From Lysobacteraceae bacterium CU05-9 (GTDB taxonomy: Bacteria; Pseudomonadota; Gammaproteobacteria; Xanthomonadales; Xanthomonadaceae), in contig SWJS01000003.1 of assembly GCA_007556525.1 (NCBI GenBank), positions 249,595 to 313,594 of the forward strand: DNA of 64,000 nt. The letters run 5' to 3'. This document shows, piece after piece, positions 49,243-59,209 of the stretch. Within the stretch, counting starts at the first letter, position 1. Each line of letters opens with the position of its first letter. A model generated the notes under the pieces. It saw only the letters and a program-made list of their open reading frames with translations, was not told the origin of the DNA and did no database searches. The translations under genes were made by a program, and so were the position numbers.

Positions 49243-49259
49243 CTGCCCCTGTGGTGAGT

Positions 49260-50384
49260 ATGAAAAAATCAATTCGCATCGCTCTCTTGACCAGTCTAGC
49301 CGTACTTCTTGCAGCTTGCTCGAAAGAGGCACCGGAAGCACCGCCAGTCCGTACCGTCTACGCCGTGCAAGTCTCGGGAGAAGGGGGCACGCGTGATTCC
49401 GCAAACGCCTATTCCGGCGACATCCGTGCCGCCGAACAGGCGCCGTTGTCCTTCCGCGTGCCAGGGTCGCTAACCGAGCGTCGCGTCGATGTCGGCGACG
49501 CCGTCCGCGCAGGCCAAGTGCTCGCCGTGCTCGATTCCGGCGACCAGAGCGCGCAGGCGAACGCGATCCGAGCCCAACTCGCCGCCGCGCAGGCGCAGCT
49601 CCAGCGCGTCACGGCGGACCAGCGCCGCTATGCGGCTTTGGCGAAGGATCAACTCGTCTCGAAATCGATGATGGACGCCCAAAATGCCGCAGTCGCCGCC
49701 GCTCAGGGCGAAGTGAACGCGATTCAGGCGAATCTGCGCCTCGCCACTAACCAAGCCCGCTACACGCAGCTCACCGCGCCACGCTCCGGCGTGATCGCCG
49801 AACGCATGGCGGAAGCGGGGCAGGTTGTGGGGGCTGGGCAGCCGATTTTTACGCTGGCTGCTGACGGTGAGCGCGAAGTCGTGTTCGCCGTGCCGGAGTC
49901 CGACATCTCGCAAGTTCGCCGCGGCATGCCCGTGCAGGTCGAACTCTGGTCTTCACCAGGCGCAGTCATGCAAGGCACGATCGCCGAACTCTCGCCGGTT
50001 GCCGATCCCGCCACGCGCACCTTCACCGCACGCGCGCGCATCAACCCCGGCGCCGTGAAAGTGGAACTCGGTCAATCCGCTAAGGTGATGATTCCAGGTC
50101 TCGAAGTGCGCGGCGCCACTGCGGCGTTGAGCGTTCCTTTGACGGCGTTGGTCAAATCTGATGGCGCGAAGCCATCCGTCCTCGTGATCGATCCTGCATC
50201 CAAGACGTTGAAGCAAACCTTCGTGACGCTCGGTCCATTCGGCGCGGAAACTGTGCCGGTCACTGCGGGACTGCGCGGCGGAGAATGGATTGTGGCGGCG
50301 GGTGCGCATCTTTTGAGTAATGGTATGAAAGTCCAGCCCGTCGATCGCGACAACCGTCCTGTGATGGGTGCTGCTGCGAAATGA
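49260..50384 (+). CDS. RND efflux periplasmic adaptor (membrane fusion protein)
   Basis: 374 residues. Lipobox LLAAC (lipid anchor at about residue 20). Lipoyl/biotinyl-like halves flank a helical hairpin (ALAVLDSGDQSAQANAIRAQ through QARYTQLTAPRSGVIAERM), then a beta-barrel with VVFAVPESDISQVRRGM. Bridges the inner-membrane pump and TolC. Start ATG 49260 is used; GTG codons at 49251/49254 are less likely. The pump gene overlaps its stop by four bases. Confidence 0.92.
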   Translation: MKKSIRIALLTSLAVLLAACSKEAPEAPPVRTVYAVQVSGEGGTRDSANAYSGDIRAAEQAPLSFRVPGSLTERRVDVGDAVRAGQVLAVLDSGDQSAQANAIRAQLAAAQAQLQRVTADQRRYAALAKDQLVSKSMMDAQNAAVAAAQGEVNAIQANLRLATNQARYTQLTAPRSGVIAERMAEAGQVVGAGQPIFTLAADGEREVVFAVPESDISQVRRGMPVQVELWSSPGAVMQGTIAELSPVADPATRTFTARARINPGAVKVELGQSAKVMIPGLEVRGATAALSVPLTALVKSDGAKPSVLVIDPASKTLKQTFVTLGPFGAETVPVTAGLRGGEWIVAAGAHLLSNGMKVQPVDRDNRPVMGAAAK

Positions 50385-53300
50385 AGTTCAATCTTTCCGA
50401 GTGGGGGCTGAAGCATCGCAGCCTGGTTTTGTACATGATGATCGTCGTGGCGATCGCGGGTGCGTTCGCGTACACGAAGCTCGGTCGCTCGGAAGATCCG
50501 TCGTTTACGTTCAAGGCGATGGTCGTGCGCACGATGTGGCCGGGAGCGACGGCGGAGGAAGTTTCGACGCAAGTCACCGAACGCATCGAAAAGGAAATCA
50601 TGAAAACGGGCAAGTACGAATTTGTCCGTTCGTATTCCCGCGATGGCGAGTCGCAAGTGATTTTGATGGCGAAGGACACGATGCCTTCTCCGGAAGTCGA
50701 TGAGCTTTGGTATCAAATCCGCAAAAAAATCGGCGATATCCGTTACACACTTCCGGCGGGAGTGGTTGGGCCGTTTTTTAACGATGAATTTGGCGACACG
50801 TACGGAAACATTTATGCGTTGACCGGTGATGGTTTCGATTACGCGCAGAAGAAAGCCTATGCCGAGCGCATTCAATTGGCGCTGCAACGTGTGCCCGATG
50901 TCGGCAAGGTCGAGTTGATCGGCACGCAAGACGAGAAAATCTGGGTCGACGTCTCCAACACCAAACTCGCAACACTCGGCGTGCCCTTGAGTGCGGTGCG
51001 CGACGCGATGCAGCAGCAGAATGTGTTGCCCGGATCTGGTTTCGTGGATACCGCGACGACACGTTTGATGTTCCGTGTGACGGGGCAATTCCAGACGCTC
51101 GATGACATCCGCAATTTCCCGATTGCCGCCAACGGCAAAACATTCCGTCTCGGTGACATCGCCGATGTGACGCGTGGTTTTTCGGATCCGTCGGCACCAC
51201 GTATGCGTTTCCAAGGTCACGATGCGATTGGTCTTGGCGTTGCGATGAAAGACGGCGGCGACATTCTGGCGTTGGGCAAGCGATTGGAAGACACGTTCGC
51301 GCAGTTGCAAACGACATTGCCCGTTGGTTTGGAGTTGCACAAAGTTGCGGACCAACCGGCTGCGGTGAAGGAATCCGTCAACGAATTCATGCGCGTGCTG
51401 ATCGAAGCGGTCGTGATTGTGTTGCTGGTTTGTTTTTTCTCGTTAGGCTTGCGCACCGGCTTCGTTGTCGCGTTGTCGATTCCGTTGGTCTTGGCGATGA
51501 CGTTCCTCGGCATGCAAATCTTCGGGGTGGGATTACATAAGATTTCCCTCGGCGCCTTGGTCCTCGCGTTGGGATTGTTAGTTGACGATGCGATCATCGC
51601 GGTCGAGATGATGGCGATCAAACTCGAAGAAGGCTATTCGCGATTGCGCGCTGCGGCGTTCGCATGGACGAGCACGGCATTTCCGATGTTAACCGGCACG
51701 TTGATTACGGCGGCGGGCTTCCTGCCAATTGGTCTCGCGAAATCCGGCGTCGGTGAATACACACGTTCGTTGTTTGAAGTTGTCACGATTGCGTTGTGCG
51801 TTTCGTGGATTGGCGCTGTGATGTTCGTGCCGTTCCTCGGCGACAAGTTGCTGAGCGAGCATGGTCATGATGCGCCGAAGCCGGGTTCGATCGGTGACAA
51901 GTGGCGTCGAGCCCGTCAAAATTTTGCCGACCGCCATCCACGTTTTGGATCATTGATTGCGCCAGCTCCCGTATACCAGGACGGGCATGTGAATGACCCG
52001 CACCAAACGCCTTTCTACAAGCGTTTCCGTTCGTGGGTGGCGTGGTGTGTTGTCCATCGTCGCACGGTGATCATCGCAACGATTGCGACGTTCATTGCAT
52101 CGGTGTTGTTGTTCCGGTTTGTGCCGCAGCAGTTTTTCCCGGATTCCGTTCGCCCTGAGTTGATGGTCGACATGGAACTGGCGGAAGGCTCGTCTGTTAA
52201 GGCAACACAAGCACAAGCCGAAAAACTGGAAAAAATCCTCGCCACCCGCAAAGACATCGACAACTTCACGGGCTATGTTGGCACCGGTTCGCCGCGTTTC
52301 TATTTGCCGTTGGATCAGCAATTGCCATCGGCGAATTTCGCGCAGTTCGTGTTGGTGCCGAAAAATGTGGAAGCCCGCGAAGAGATTCGCGCATGGATGA
52401 TTTCCGAAGTCATTCCAAAGTTCCCTGAAATCCAGATGCGCGTGACGCGGTTGGAAAATGGCCCGCCCGTTGGTTATCCGGTGCAGATTCGCGTTGGTGG
52501 TGAACACATTGATCAAGTGCGTGCGATTGCACGTGACGTGCGCGCGAAAGTTGCGGCTTATCCGGGCGTCATGAACGTCAATTACGATTGGGACGAACCG
52601 TCGAAGGTTCTGCAACTCGTCGTTGATCAATCGCGCGCCCGTTCGTTGGGTGTGACGTCGCAGATGCTGTCGCAGTTTTTGTATTCGACCGTGAATGGCG
52701 CAGAGTTGTCGACATTCCGCGAAGGCAATCAGCTGATCCAAATCAATTTGCGTGCACCGGAAGATCAGCGTTTGGATGTTGCTCAGCTCGGCTCGTTGAT
52801 GGTGCCGACGATGTCCGGCAAACCGGTGCCGTTATCGCAAGTCGCTGAAATTCGCGAAGAATTTGTCGATGGCATTATCTGGCATCGTGATCGCGAACCC
52901 ACAATCACCGTGCGCGCTGACTTGAAGGATGGCGAAGCATCGGTCACGGCGGTTGCAAGGATTTCAGATTCGTTGAAGTCGCTGCAATCGAGCTTGCCCT
53001 ACGGGTACCACGTGACTGTGGGTGGTGCGCAGGAAGATTCAGCCCGTTCCCAAAACTCCATCGCCGCCGGCGTTCCGTTGTTCCTCTTCGTCGTGTTTAC
53101 GTTGTTGATGATGCAGTTGCGTTCGTTCTCGCGCTCATTCATGGTGTTGCTGACGGCGCCGCTGGGAATGATTGGCGTGACGTTGTTCTTGCTCGTTTTC
53201 CGTGTGCCATTCGGCTTCGTCGCGATGCTCGGCACGATCGCGCTGTCCGGGATGATCATGCGTAACTCCGTGATCCTCATCGACCAAATCGAGCAGGACC

Positions 53301-53533
53301 GCGCGCATGGACTCACACCATTCAACGCGATTGTCGAATCCACTGTGCGCCGTTTCCGTCCGATTGTGTTGACAGCGTTGGCGGCGATTTTGGCAATGAT
53401 TCCACTGTCACGTTCGGTCTTCTTCGGTCCGATGGCGACGGCGATCATGGGCGGCTTGTTCGTCGCGACGATCTTTACGTTGTTCTTCCTGCCGGCATTG
53501 TACGCGGCGTGGTTCAAGGTCAAAAACGAGTAA
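50381..53533 (+). CDS. RND efflux permease
   Basis: 1050 residues, the usual size, with TM1 (LVLYMMIVVAIAGAFAYTKLG), two large periplasmic loops and twelve membrane segments. TM4 holds the proton-relay pair in GLLVDDAIIAVEMM, and TM10 has LSGMIMRNSVILIDQIEQD, where AcrB has a lysine; the arginine form is common in TriC/VexF-like branches. GRSEDPSFTFKAMVV is typical of this branch. Drug range cannot be read. Operon: adaptor-pump, with TolC presumably from 46.3 kb. Confidence 0.92.
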   Translation: MKFNLSEWGLKHRSLVLYMMIVVAIAGAFAYTKLGRSEDPSFTFKAMVVRTMWPGATAEEVSTQVTERIEKEIMKTGKYEFVRSYSRDGESQVILMAKDTMPSPEVDELWYQIRKKIGDIRYTLPAGVVGPFFNDEFGDTYGNIYALTGDGFDYAQKKAYAERIQLALQRVPDVGKVELIGTQDEKIWVDVSNTKLATLGVPLSAVRDAMQQQNVLPGSGFVDTATTRLMFRVTGQFQTLDDIRNFPIAANGKTFRLGDIADVTRGFSDPSAPRMRFQGHDAIGLGVAMKDGGDILALGKRLEDTFAQLQTTLPVGLELHKVADQPAAVKESVNEFMRVLIEAVVIVLLVCFFSLGLRTGFVVALSIPLVLAMTFLGMQIFGVGLHKISLGALVLALGLLVDDAIIAVEMMAIKLEEGYSRLRAAAFAWTSTAFPMLTGTLITAAGFLPIGLAKSGVGEYTRSLFEVVTIALCVSWIGAVMFVPFLGDKLLSEHGHDAPKPGSIGDKWRRARQNFADRHPRFGSLIAPAPVYQDGHVNDPHQTPFYKRFRSWVAWCVVHRRTVIIATIATFIASVLLFRFVPQQFFPDSVRPELMVDMELAEGSSVKATQAQAEKLEKILATRKDIDNFTGYVGTGSPRFYLPLDQQLPSANFAQFVLVPKNVEAREEIRAWMISEVIPKFPEIQMRVTRLENGPPVGYPVQIRVGGEHIDQVRAIARDVRAKVAAYPGVMNVNYDWDEPSKVLQLVVDQSRARSLGVTSQMLSQFLYSTVNGAELSTFREGNQLIQINLRAPEDQRLDVAQLGSLMVPTMSGKPVPLSQVAEIREEFVDGIIWHRDREPTITVRADLKDGEASVTAVARISDSLKSLQSSLPYGYHVTVGGAQEDSARSQNSIAAGVPLFLFVVFTLLMMQLRSFSRSFMVLLTAPLGMIGVTLFLLVFRVPFGFVAMLGTIALSGMIMRNSVILIDQIEQDRAHGLTPFNAIVESTVRRFRPIVLTALAAILAMIPLSRSVFFGPMATAIMGGLFVATIFTLFFLPALYAAWFKVKNE

Positions 53534-53558
53534 GGCGCTTTATGCGACAATGACCCTC

Positions 53559-53651
53559 ACAGCGGGGGTACCTGCGCGCGTCCATCCCGGCCGCGAGGTT
53601 GAGAAAAACCCTTTGAACCTGACGTGGTTGAGACCGCCGTAGGGAAGCTGT
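53559..53651 (+). ncRNA. TPP riboswitch (THI element)
   Basis: Conserved blocks: GCGGGGGTACC (53562-53572), GAGGTTGAGA (53594-53603), ACCCTTTGAACCTGA (53608-53622) and CGTAGGGAAG (53638-53647). P1 closes by acagc (53559-53563) with gctgt (53647-53651). The thiC start is 21 bases further on. It should reduce thiC expression when thiamine pyrophosphate binds; with the short spacer, control of translation start is likely. Confidence 0.95.
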
Positions 53652-53657
53652 TGCTAA

Positions 53658-55553
<1,896 letters not shown>

Positions 55554-55562
55554 TGCGGGAGT

Positions 55563-56975
55563 ATGCGCCGCAATGTTGCACTGAGAATTGCTTTACTGGC
55601 GCCAGCATTTTTGCTGGCGTCTTCGTTTGCGTGGGCGGCGGATGAGTCGACATGGCAGAGCGGTGAGCTCATTTTCAAGGCGACAACCTCGGCGAAAAAC
55701 GATGGCGGGAAGTCCCGTCTGGAAGGCAGCGTCCACGTCCAGCGCGAACTCGACGGCGGCAAGGTCCAGCTCGAATACGCGCATCGCCAGGAACGTCAGG
55801 ACGGCAATCAATGTGCGATGACCGGTGGCAGTGCAGGGTGTGTATTTGATCCGTTTTATCGCAACGGACAGAACACGGATCGCCTCAAGGCAGCTGCTGA
55901 GTTCAAGCTCAATGATCGACTGACCACCGCCACGAGCGCGCAATGGCAGAAGGGCATCGCCGATCTCGATGATACCCATCTCGATCGCCGTGAAGTCACG
56001 CGCCGCGTCATAGATGCGAAGTCGGAGTACCAGGTCAGTGATCATGTCGCTCTGGAAGTGAACTTCAAGGATCAGTGGGACGCGGGGGATGAATACCAAT
56101 TCCGCGATCTCAAGAATCAATGGGAAACGCTGCAGTCGTCGCGCCAACTGCAGGCTCATTGGGTGCCAAGCAACTCGGGTCGCATGTCCTTAGGCTGGAC
56201 CGCGAACGAAGACGTGAACGTGCGCGGCGATCAGCGCGCCGAAGATCGCAAGGTGGTGGGAATATTCGCCGGTTGGAAGCTCAAGCTGAGCGAAAAGTTC
56301 GGCATTAACGGACGTATCGCGCAGAATCGCCATTCCGAATTCGGAACTCAGGACGAGTCGCAACTCACGTTGCAACGTCACTTGGCGAACGAGCGTGAGC
56401 TCCTCACAACGGCGCGGGCGGCGTACAAGGTGCCGAGCCTTTACGAACTGAACTTCCCACATCGTGGGGATCTCGGCACGACGCCGGAGCGATGGAAATC
56501 GCTGCAAACGACGTTGCGAAGCAAGGCCTGGTCGATCGAAGCGGCCTTGCATGAAGTCACGCCGGATCAGGAGGTTTTGCCGGACGCGATGCGCGGCATT
56601 GAACTTGGCACGACTTGGCGTCATCTCGATACCACGCTCCGCGCGAATGTGATTGCCTTCGACGTCAACACACCGGAGGGCACGCAGCTTCCGTTACGGG
56701 TGCGTAACAGTGGACGCGTCATGCTGGACCGTGAAATCGGCAATGTATCGGTTGGAGTGACGGTGAATGGTTTTGGTAAAAGATTCCTGGATGATGCCAA
56801 CACGCAGAAAGTCGATGGTCACTCGCGAGTCGATTTGAGAACGGCATTCGATTTATCCTCTAATGTCCGGCTCGATGCGGGCATCAACAACGTGTTCGAT
56901 CGCCGTACAGATGCGGTAGGCTGGTACGATCAGCCAGGCCGGCAATTGCAGTTTAATTTTCGCCTCAATCAATAA
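55563..56975 (+). CDS. TonB-receptor-like beta-barrel lacking a plug domain
   Basis: 470 residues with a signal peptide (MRRNVALRIALLAPAFLLASSFAWAA). The mature part is about 445 residues of alternating beta-strand sequence. The second half matches the barrel of BtuB-type receptors: YKVPSLYELNFPHRGDLG followed by TTPERWKSL, then VRNSGRVMLDREIGNV and the ending RLDAGINNVFDRRTD with a terminal aromatic strand (QLQFNFRLNQ). There is no plug, no TonB box and no room for them before the first strand. A CAMTGGSAGC pair could make a loop disulfide. It lies nine bases after thiC. Function unknown; thiamine-related uptake is a guess from context. Confidence 0.72.
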   Translation: MRRNVALRIALLAPAFLLASSFAWAADESTWQSGELIFKATTSAKNDGGKSRLEGSVHVQRELDGGKVQLEYAHRQERQDGNQCAMTGGSAGCVFDPFYRNGQNTDRLKAAAEFKLNDRLTTATSAQWQKGIADLDDTHLDRREVTRRVIDAKSEYQVSDHVALEVNFKDQWDAGDEYQFRDLKNQWETLQSSRQLQAHWVPSNSGRMSLGWTANEDVNVRGDQRAEDRKVVGIFAGWKLKLSEKFGINGRIAQNRHSEFGTQDESQLTLQRHLANERELLTTARAAYKVPSLYELNFPHRGDLGTTPERWKSLQTTLRSKAWSIEAALHEVTPDQEVLPDAMRGIELGTTWRHLDTTLRANVIAFDVNTPEGTQLPLRVRNSGRVMLDREIGNVSVGVTVNGFGKRFLDDANTQKVDGHSRVDLRTAFDLSSNVRLDAGINNVFDRRTDAVGWYDQPGRQLQFNFRLNQ

Positions 56976-56998
56976 TCTCTGGGCCGCAGCGGATCATC

Positions 56999-57718
56999 AT
57001 GAGAAAAAGAATCGAAAACCGCGTTAACTATTTCAAGTCCCATCCGGCGGCGCTGCTGTTTTTCGTGCAGATTGCGATGTTGGTCATGTTGCCGCAATTA
57101 CACGGTGAGCAGTTCACGCGCTTGGCGATGGCGATCTTTGGAATCATCTCCATGTTGCTCGCGATTGTCGTCGTCCTGCGCAGCCAGGCCATGAATTACG
57201 TTGCAATTGCACTGGGTGTTGGCGCCATTGGCTTCACGCTCGGGTCGATGATCGATGGCTTCAGTGGCTTGCTCGTTTACGGCATGTTGCTCGAGGGCTT
57301 GTTGTATTTCTACACGGCGGTCGCGTTGATTTACTACATGCTCTCGGACCACGATGTCACGCTTGACGAAATGTTTGCCGCAGGTGCGACGTTCACGTTG
57401 CTCGGCTGGGCATTTACATATTTCTATTTGGCTCTCCAAATTGTGAGTCCAAATGCGTTTACCGGTTTACGTGATCCGGACGGCCCGAGAAACTGGATTG
57501 AGATGGTGTTCGTCAGTTTCACGAATCTCTCGGCAACGGGGAGCGGCGACATCATTCCGTTAACGCCTTATGCGCGATTATTGATCTTGCTGGAACAAGC
57601 ACTCGGTGTCGGCTATGTTGGCGTCATCGTTTCCCGCTTCATCGGTTTGACGTTGAAAGGTAAGTCGGATGAGGAGCGCAGAAATCAAGAAGCCCGCGAG
57701 GACGGTAAGCAATCATGA
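56999..57718 (+). CDS. Ion-channel-like membrane protein with altered selectivity filter
   Basis: 239 residues with about six hydrophobic segments; the last two and the re-entrant loop form a Kir/KcsA-type pore. The loop reads SFTNLSATGSGDIIPLTPYA, where canonical K+ channels have TVGYGD, so the filter is TGSGD. The pore-helix and the following helix (RLLILLEQALGVGYVGVIVS) match the family of small bacterial pore-loop channels annotated as potassium channels. Ion specificity is uncertain because of the filter. A charged tail (KGKSDEERRNQEAREDGKQS) ends it. It overlaps the hydrolase by four bases. Confidence 0.72.
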   Translation: MRKRIENRVNYFKSHPAALLFFVQIAMLVMLPQLHGEQFTRLAMAIFGIISMLLAIVVVLRSQAMNYVAIALGVGAIGFTLGSMIDGFSGLLVYGMLLEGLLYFYTAVALIYYMLSDHDVTLDEMFAAGATFTLLGWAFTYFYLALQIVSPNAFTGLRDPDGPRNWIEMVFVSFTNLSATGSGDIIPLTPYARLLILLEQALGVGYVGVIVSRFIGLTLKGKSDEERRNQEAREDGKQS

Positions 57719-59037
57719 TCAATCTACACACGTTGGTACTCGCGAGCGCGTTCGTTTTGGCGACACCCTTTGCAGCTCAACCGGTGATGGCGATGAACAC
57801 AACTGACACGGCATTGGATTACACGAAAATCGACGACGTGGCCAAAGCATTGTCGACCGGCAAGTTCACCGAGCTGCATTCGCATTTCAATTCCAAAATG
57901 GCCGGCGCCGTTTCCGCCGATCAACTCAAGACGTTGTGGGAGCAAATCACCGGACAGGTCGGCCCTCTCCAGAAAACCGAAGTCAAATCAGCGGAACTCG
58001 CGATCCTGCATTTCGAGAAGGCAAACCTTCGCTTGCTTCTGGGGAACGACGCATCCGGCAAGATCTCCGGTCTCCTCATCCAGCCCGATGAAGACCCAGC
58101 GAAAGTTGATCCGGTCCCTGCATTGACGGCAGCCGATCCGATCACCGAGCAACCCATCGAATTCAACGCACCGAACGCACCCAAGATCTTCGGCACTCTG
58201 ACGCTACCGAAGAATGTCAAAAATCCTCCCGCCGTTGTCCTCATCCATGGCTCCGGCGCACATGATCGTTACGAAACGGTTTTCACCAATCGTCCATTCC
58301 TCGATATCTCTCGCGGCCTGGCGAAGCAGGGCATCGCAGTCTTGTCATACGACAAGCGCACGCTGACGCACGCGAAGACCATCGACATCACGAAACTTAC
58401 CCTCGATCAGGAAACGACGGACGATGGTGCGGCAGCGGCGAAGTTTTTGCAGACCAACAAAAACGTCAACGGCAAGCGCGTGTTCGTCCTTGGTCATAGC
58501 CAAGGCGGTATGGTCATCCCACTGATCCTGCAACGCGACGCCCAAATCCGCGGCGGCATTATCTTTGCATCACCCGCAGGTCACTTGATCGACGTTTTGC
58601 CTCACCAAAATCGCACCGTGCTCGGCGATGCCGTCAACACCGACGCCGGCAAAGCGCATCTGAAAATGATCGACGACAGCATCCGCACAATCCGCGATCC
58701 CAAGGCCGATCCCAAAGCCATTGTTCTCGGCCAACCGGTGAGCTACTGGAAATCCATCGACGCCGTTAACCCCGCACTCAACGCCAAGCAAACCAAGCAA
58801 CCGATGTTGGTCGTGCAGGGCGGCAAGGACTTCCAGGTCATCAAGCAAGATTGGGAAGGCTGGGAAAAACACGCCAAAACCAAAGCCACTCCGCTAACCT
58901 TCAAACTCTATCCCGAGCTCAACCATCTCGGTATGAAATCGCTCGGCAAGCCCGGCATGGAAGACTACAAGGATCCGCGCCACGTCGATCCGCAACTAAT
59001 CTCTGACATCGCGGCCTGGATCAAAGCTCAGCGCTAA
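57715..59037 (+). CDS. Secreted alpha/beta hydrolase with N-terminal DUF3887-like domain
   Basis: 440 residues. Signal peptide (INLHTLVLASAFVLATPFAA). Residues about 35-125 look like the DUF3887 cone that precedes such hydrolases (VAKALSTGKFTELHSHFN, LKTLWEQITGQVGPL). The hydrolase domain has the oxyanion VVLIHGSGAHDR, the nucleophile GHSQGG near residue 260, and likely acid and base in LVVQGGKDFQV and ELNHLGM. Probably a periplasmic esterase or peptidase-like enzyme; substrate unknown. Last gene of the run that starts at thiC. Confidence 0.82.
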   Translation: MINLHTLVLASAFVLATPFAAQPVMAMNTTDTALDYTKIDDVAKALSTGKFTELHSHFNSKMAGAVSADQLKTLWEQITGQVGPLQKTEVKSAELAILHFEKANLRLLLGNDASGKISGLLIQPDEDPAKVDPVPALTAADPITEQPIEFNAPNAPKIFGTLTLPKNVKNPPAVVLIHGSGAHDRYETVFTNRPFLDISRGLAKQGIAVLSYDKRTLTHAKTIDITKLTLDQETTDDGAAAAKFLQTNKNVNGKRVFVLGHSQGGMVIPLILQRDAQIRGGIIFASPAGHLIDVLPHQNRTVLGDAVNTDAGKAHLKMIDDSIRTIRDPKADPKAIVLGQPVSYWKSIDAVNPALNAKQTKQPMLVVQGGKDFQVIKQDWEGWEKHAKTKATPLTFKLYPELNHLGMKSLGKPGMEDYKDPRHVDPQLISDIAAWIKAQR

Positions 59038-59072
59038 AGGCGAAAGGCGGAAGGCGAAAAAGTCACGCTGAA

Positions 59073-59112
59073 AAAAGATGAACATTTGTCCATGGACACA
59101 AGTTCAACTTTT
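59073..59112. repeat. Palindromic repeat element, copy 2
   Basis: Arms AAAAGaTGAAC (59073-59083) and GTTCAaCTTTT (59102-59112), one mismatch, around an 18-base loop containing the perfect palindrome TGTCCATGGACA (59088-59099). Related to copy 1 at 43203-43252. Confidence 0.8.
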
Positions 59113-59121
59113 GAAGACCCC

Positions 59122-59155
59122 AAAAAAAGCCGGCGAGATAAATCGCCGGCTTTTC
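59122..59155. terminator. Bidirectional terminator between the hydrolase and hppA
   Basis: AGCCGGCGA (59128-59136) and TCGCCGGCT (59143-59151), with an A-run on the left and T-run on the right, so it works in both directions. Confidence 0.92.
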
Positions 59156-59209
59156 TACTTTACGCCTTCAGCCTTTCGCCTTAGGCCTTGTGCACGTGAC
59201 GCGAACGCG

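Larger units (their letters stand above)
59034..59184. repeat. Composite element: inverted repeat flanking the palindrome and terminator
   Basis: The 23-base stretch 59034-59056 (ctaaaggcg, aaaggcgg, aaggcg) and the 22-base stretch 59163-59184 are inverted copies differing by one indel and one substitution. Between them lie palindrome copy 2 and a bidirectional terminator. The unit of about 150 bp has no coding capacity and fills the whole gap between the hydrolase and hppA. It has the form of a small non-autonomous element, but target-site duplications are not evident. Confidence 0.6.
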
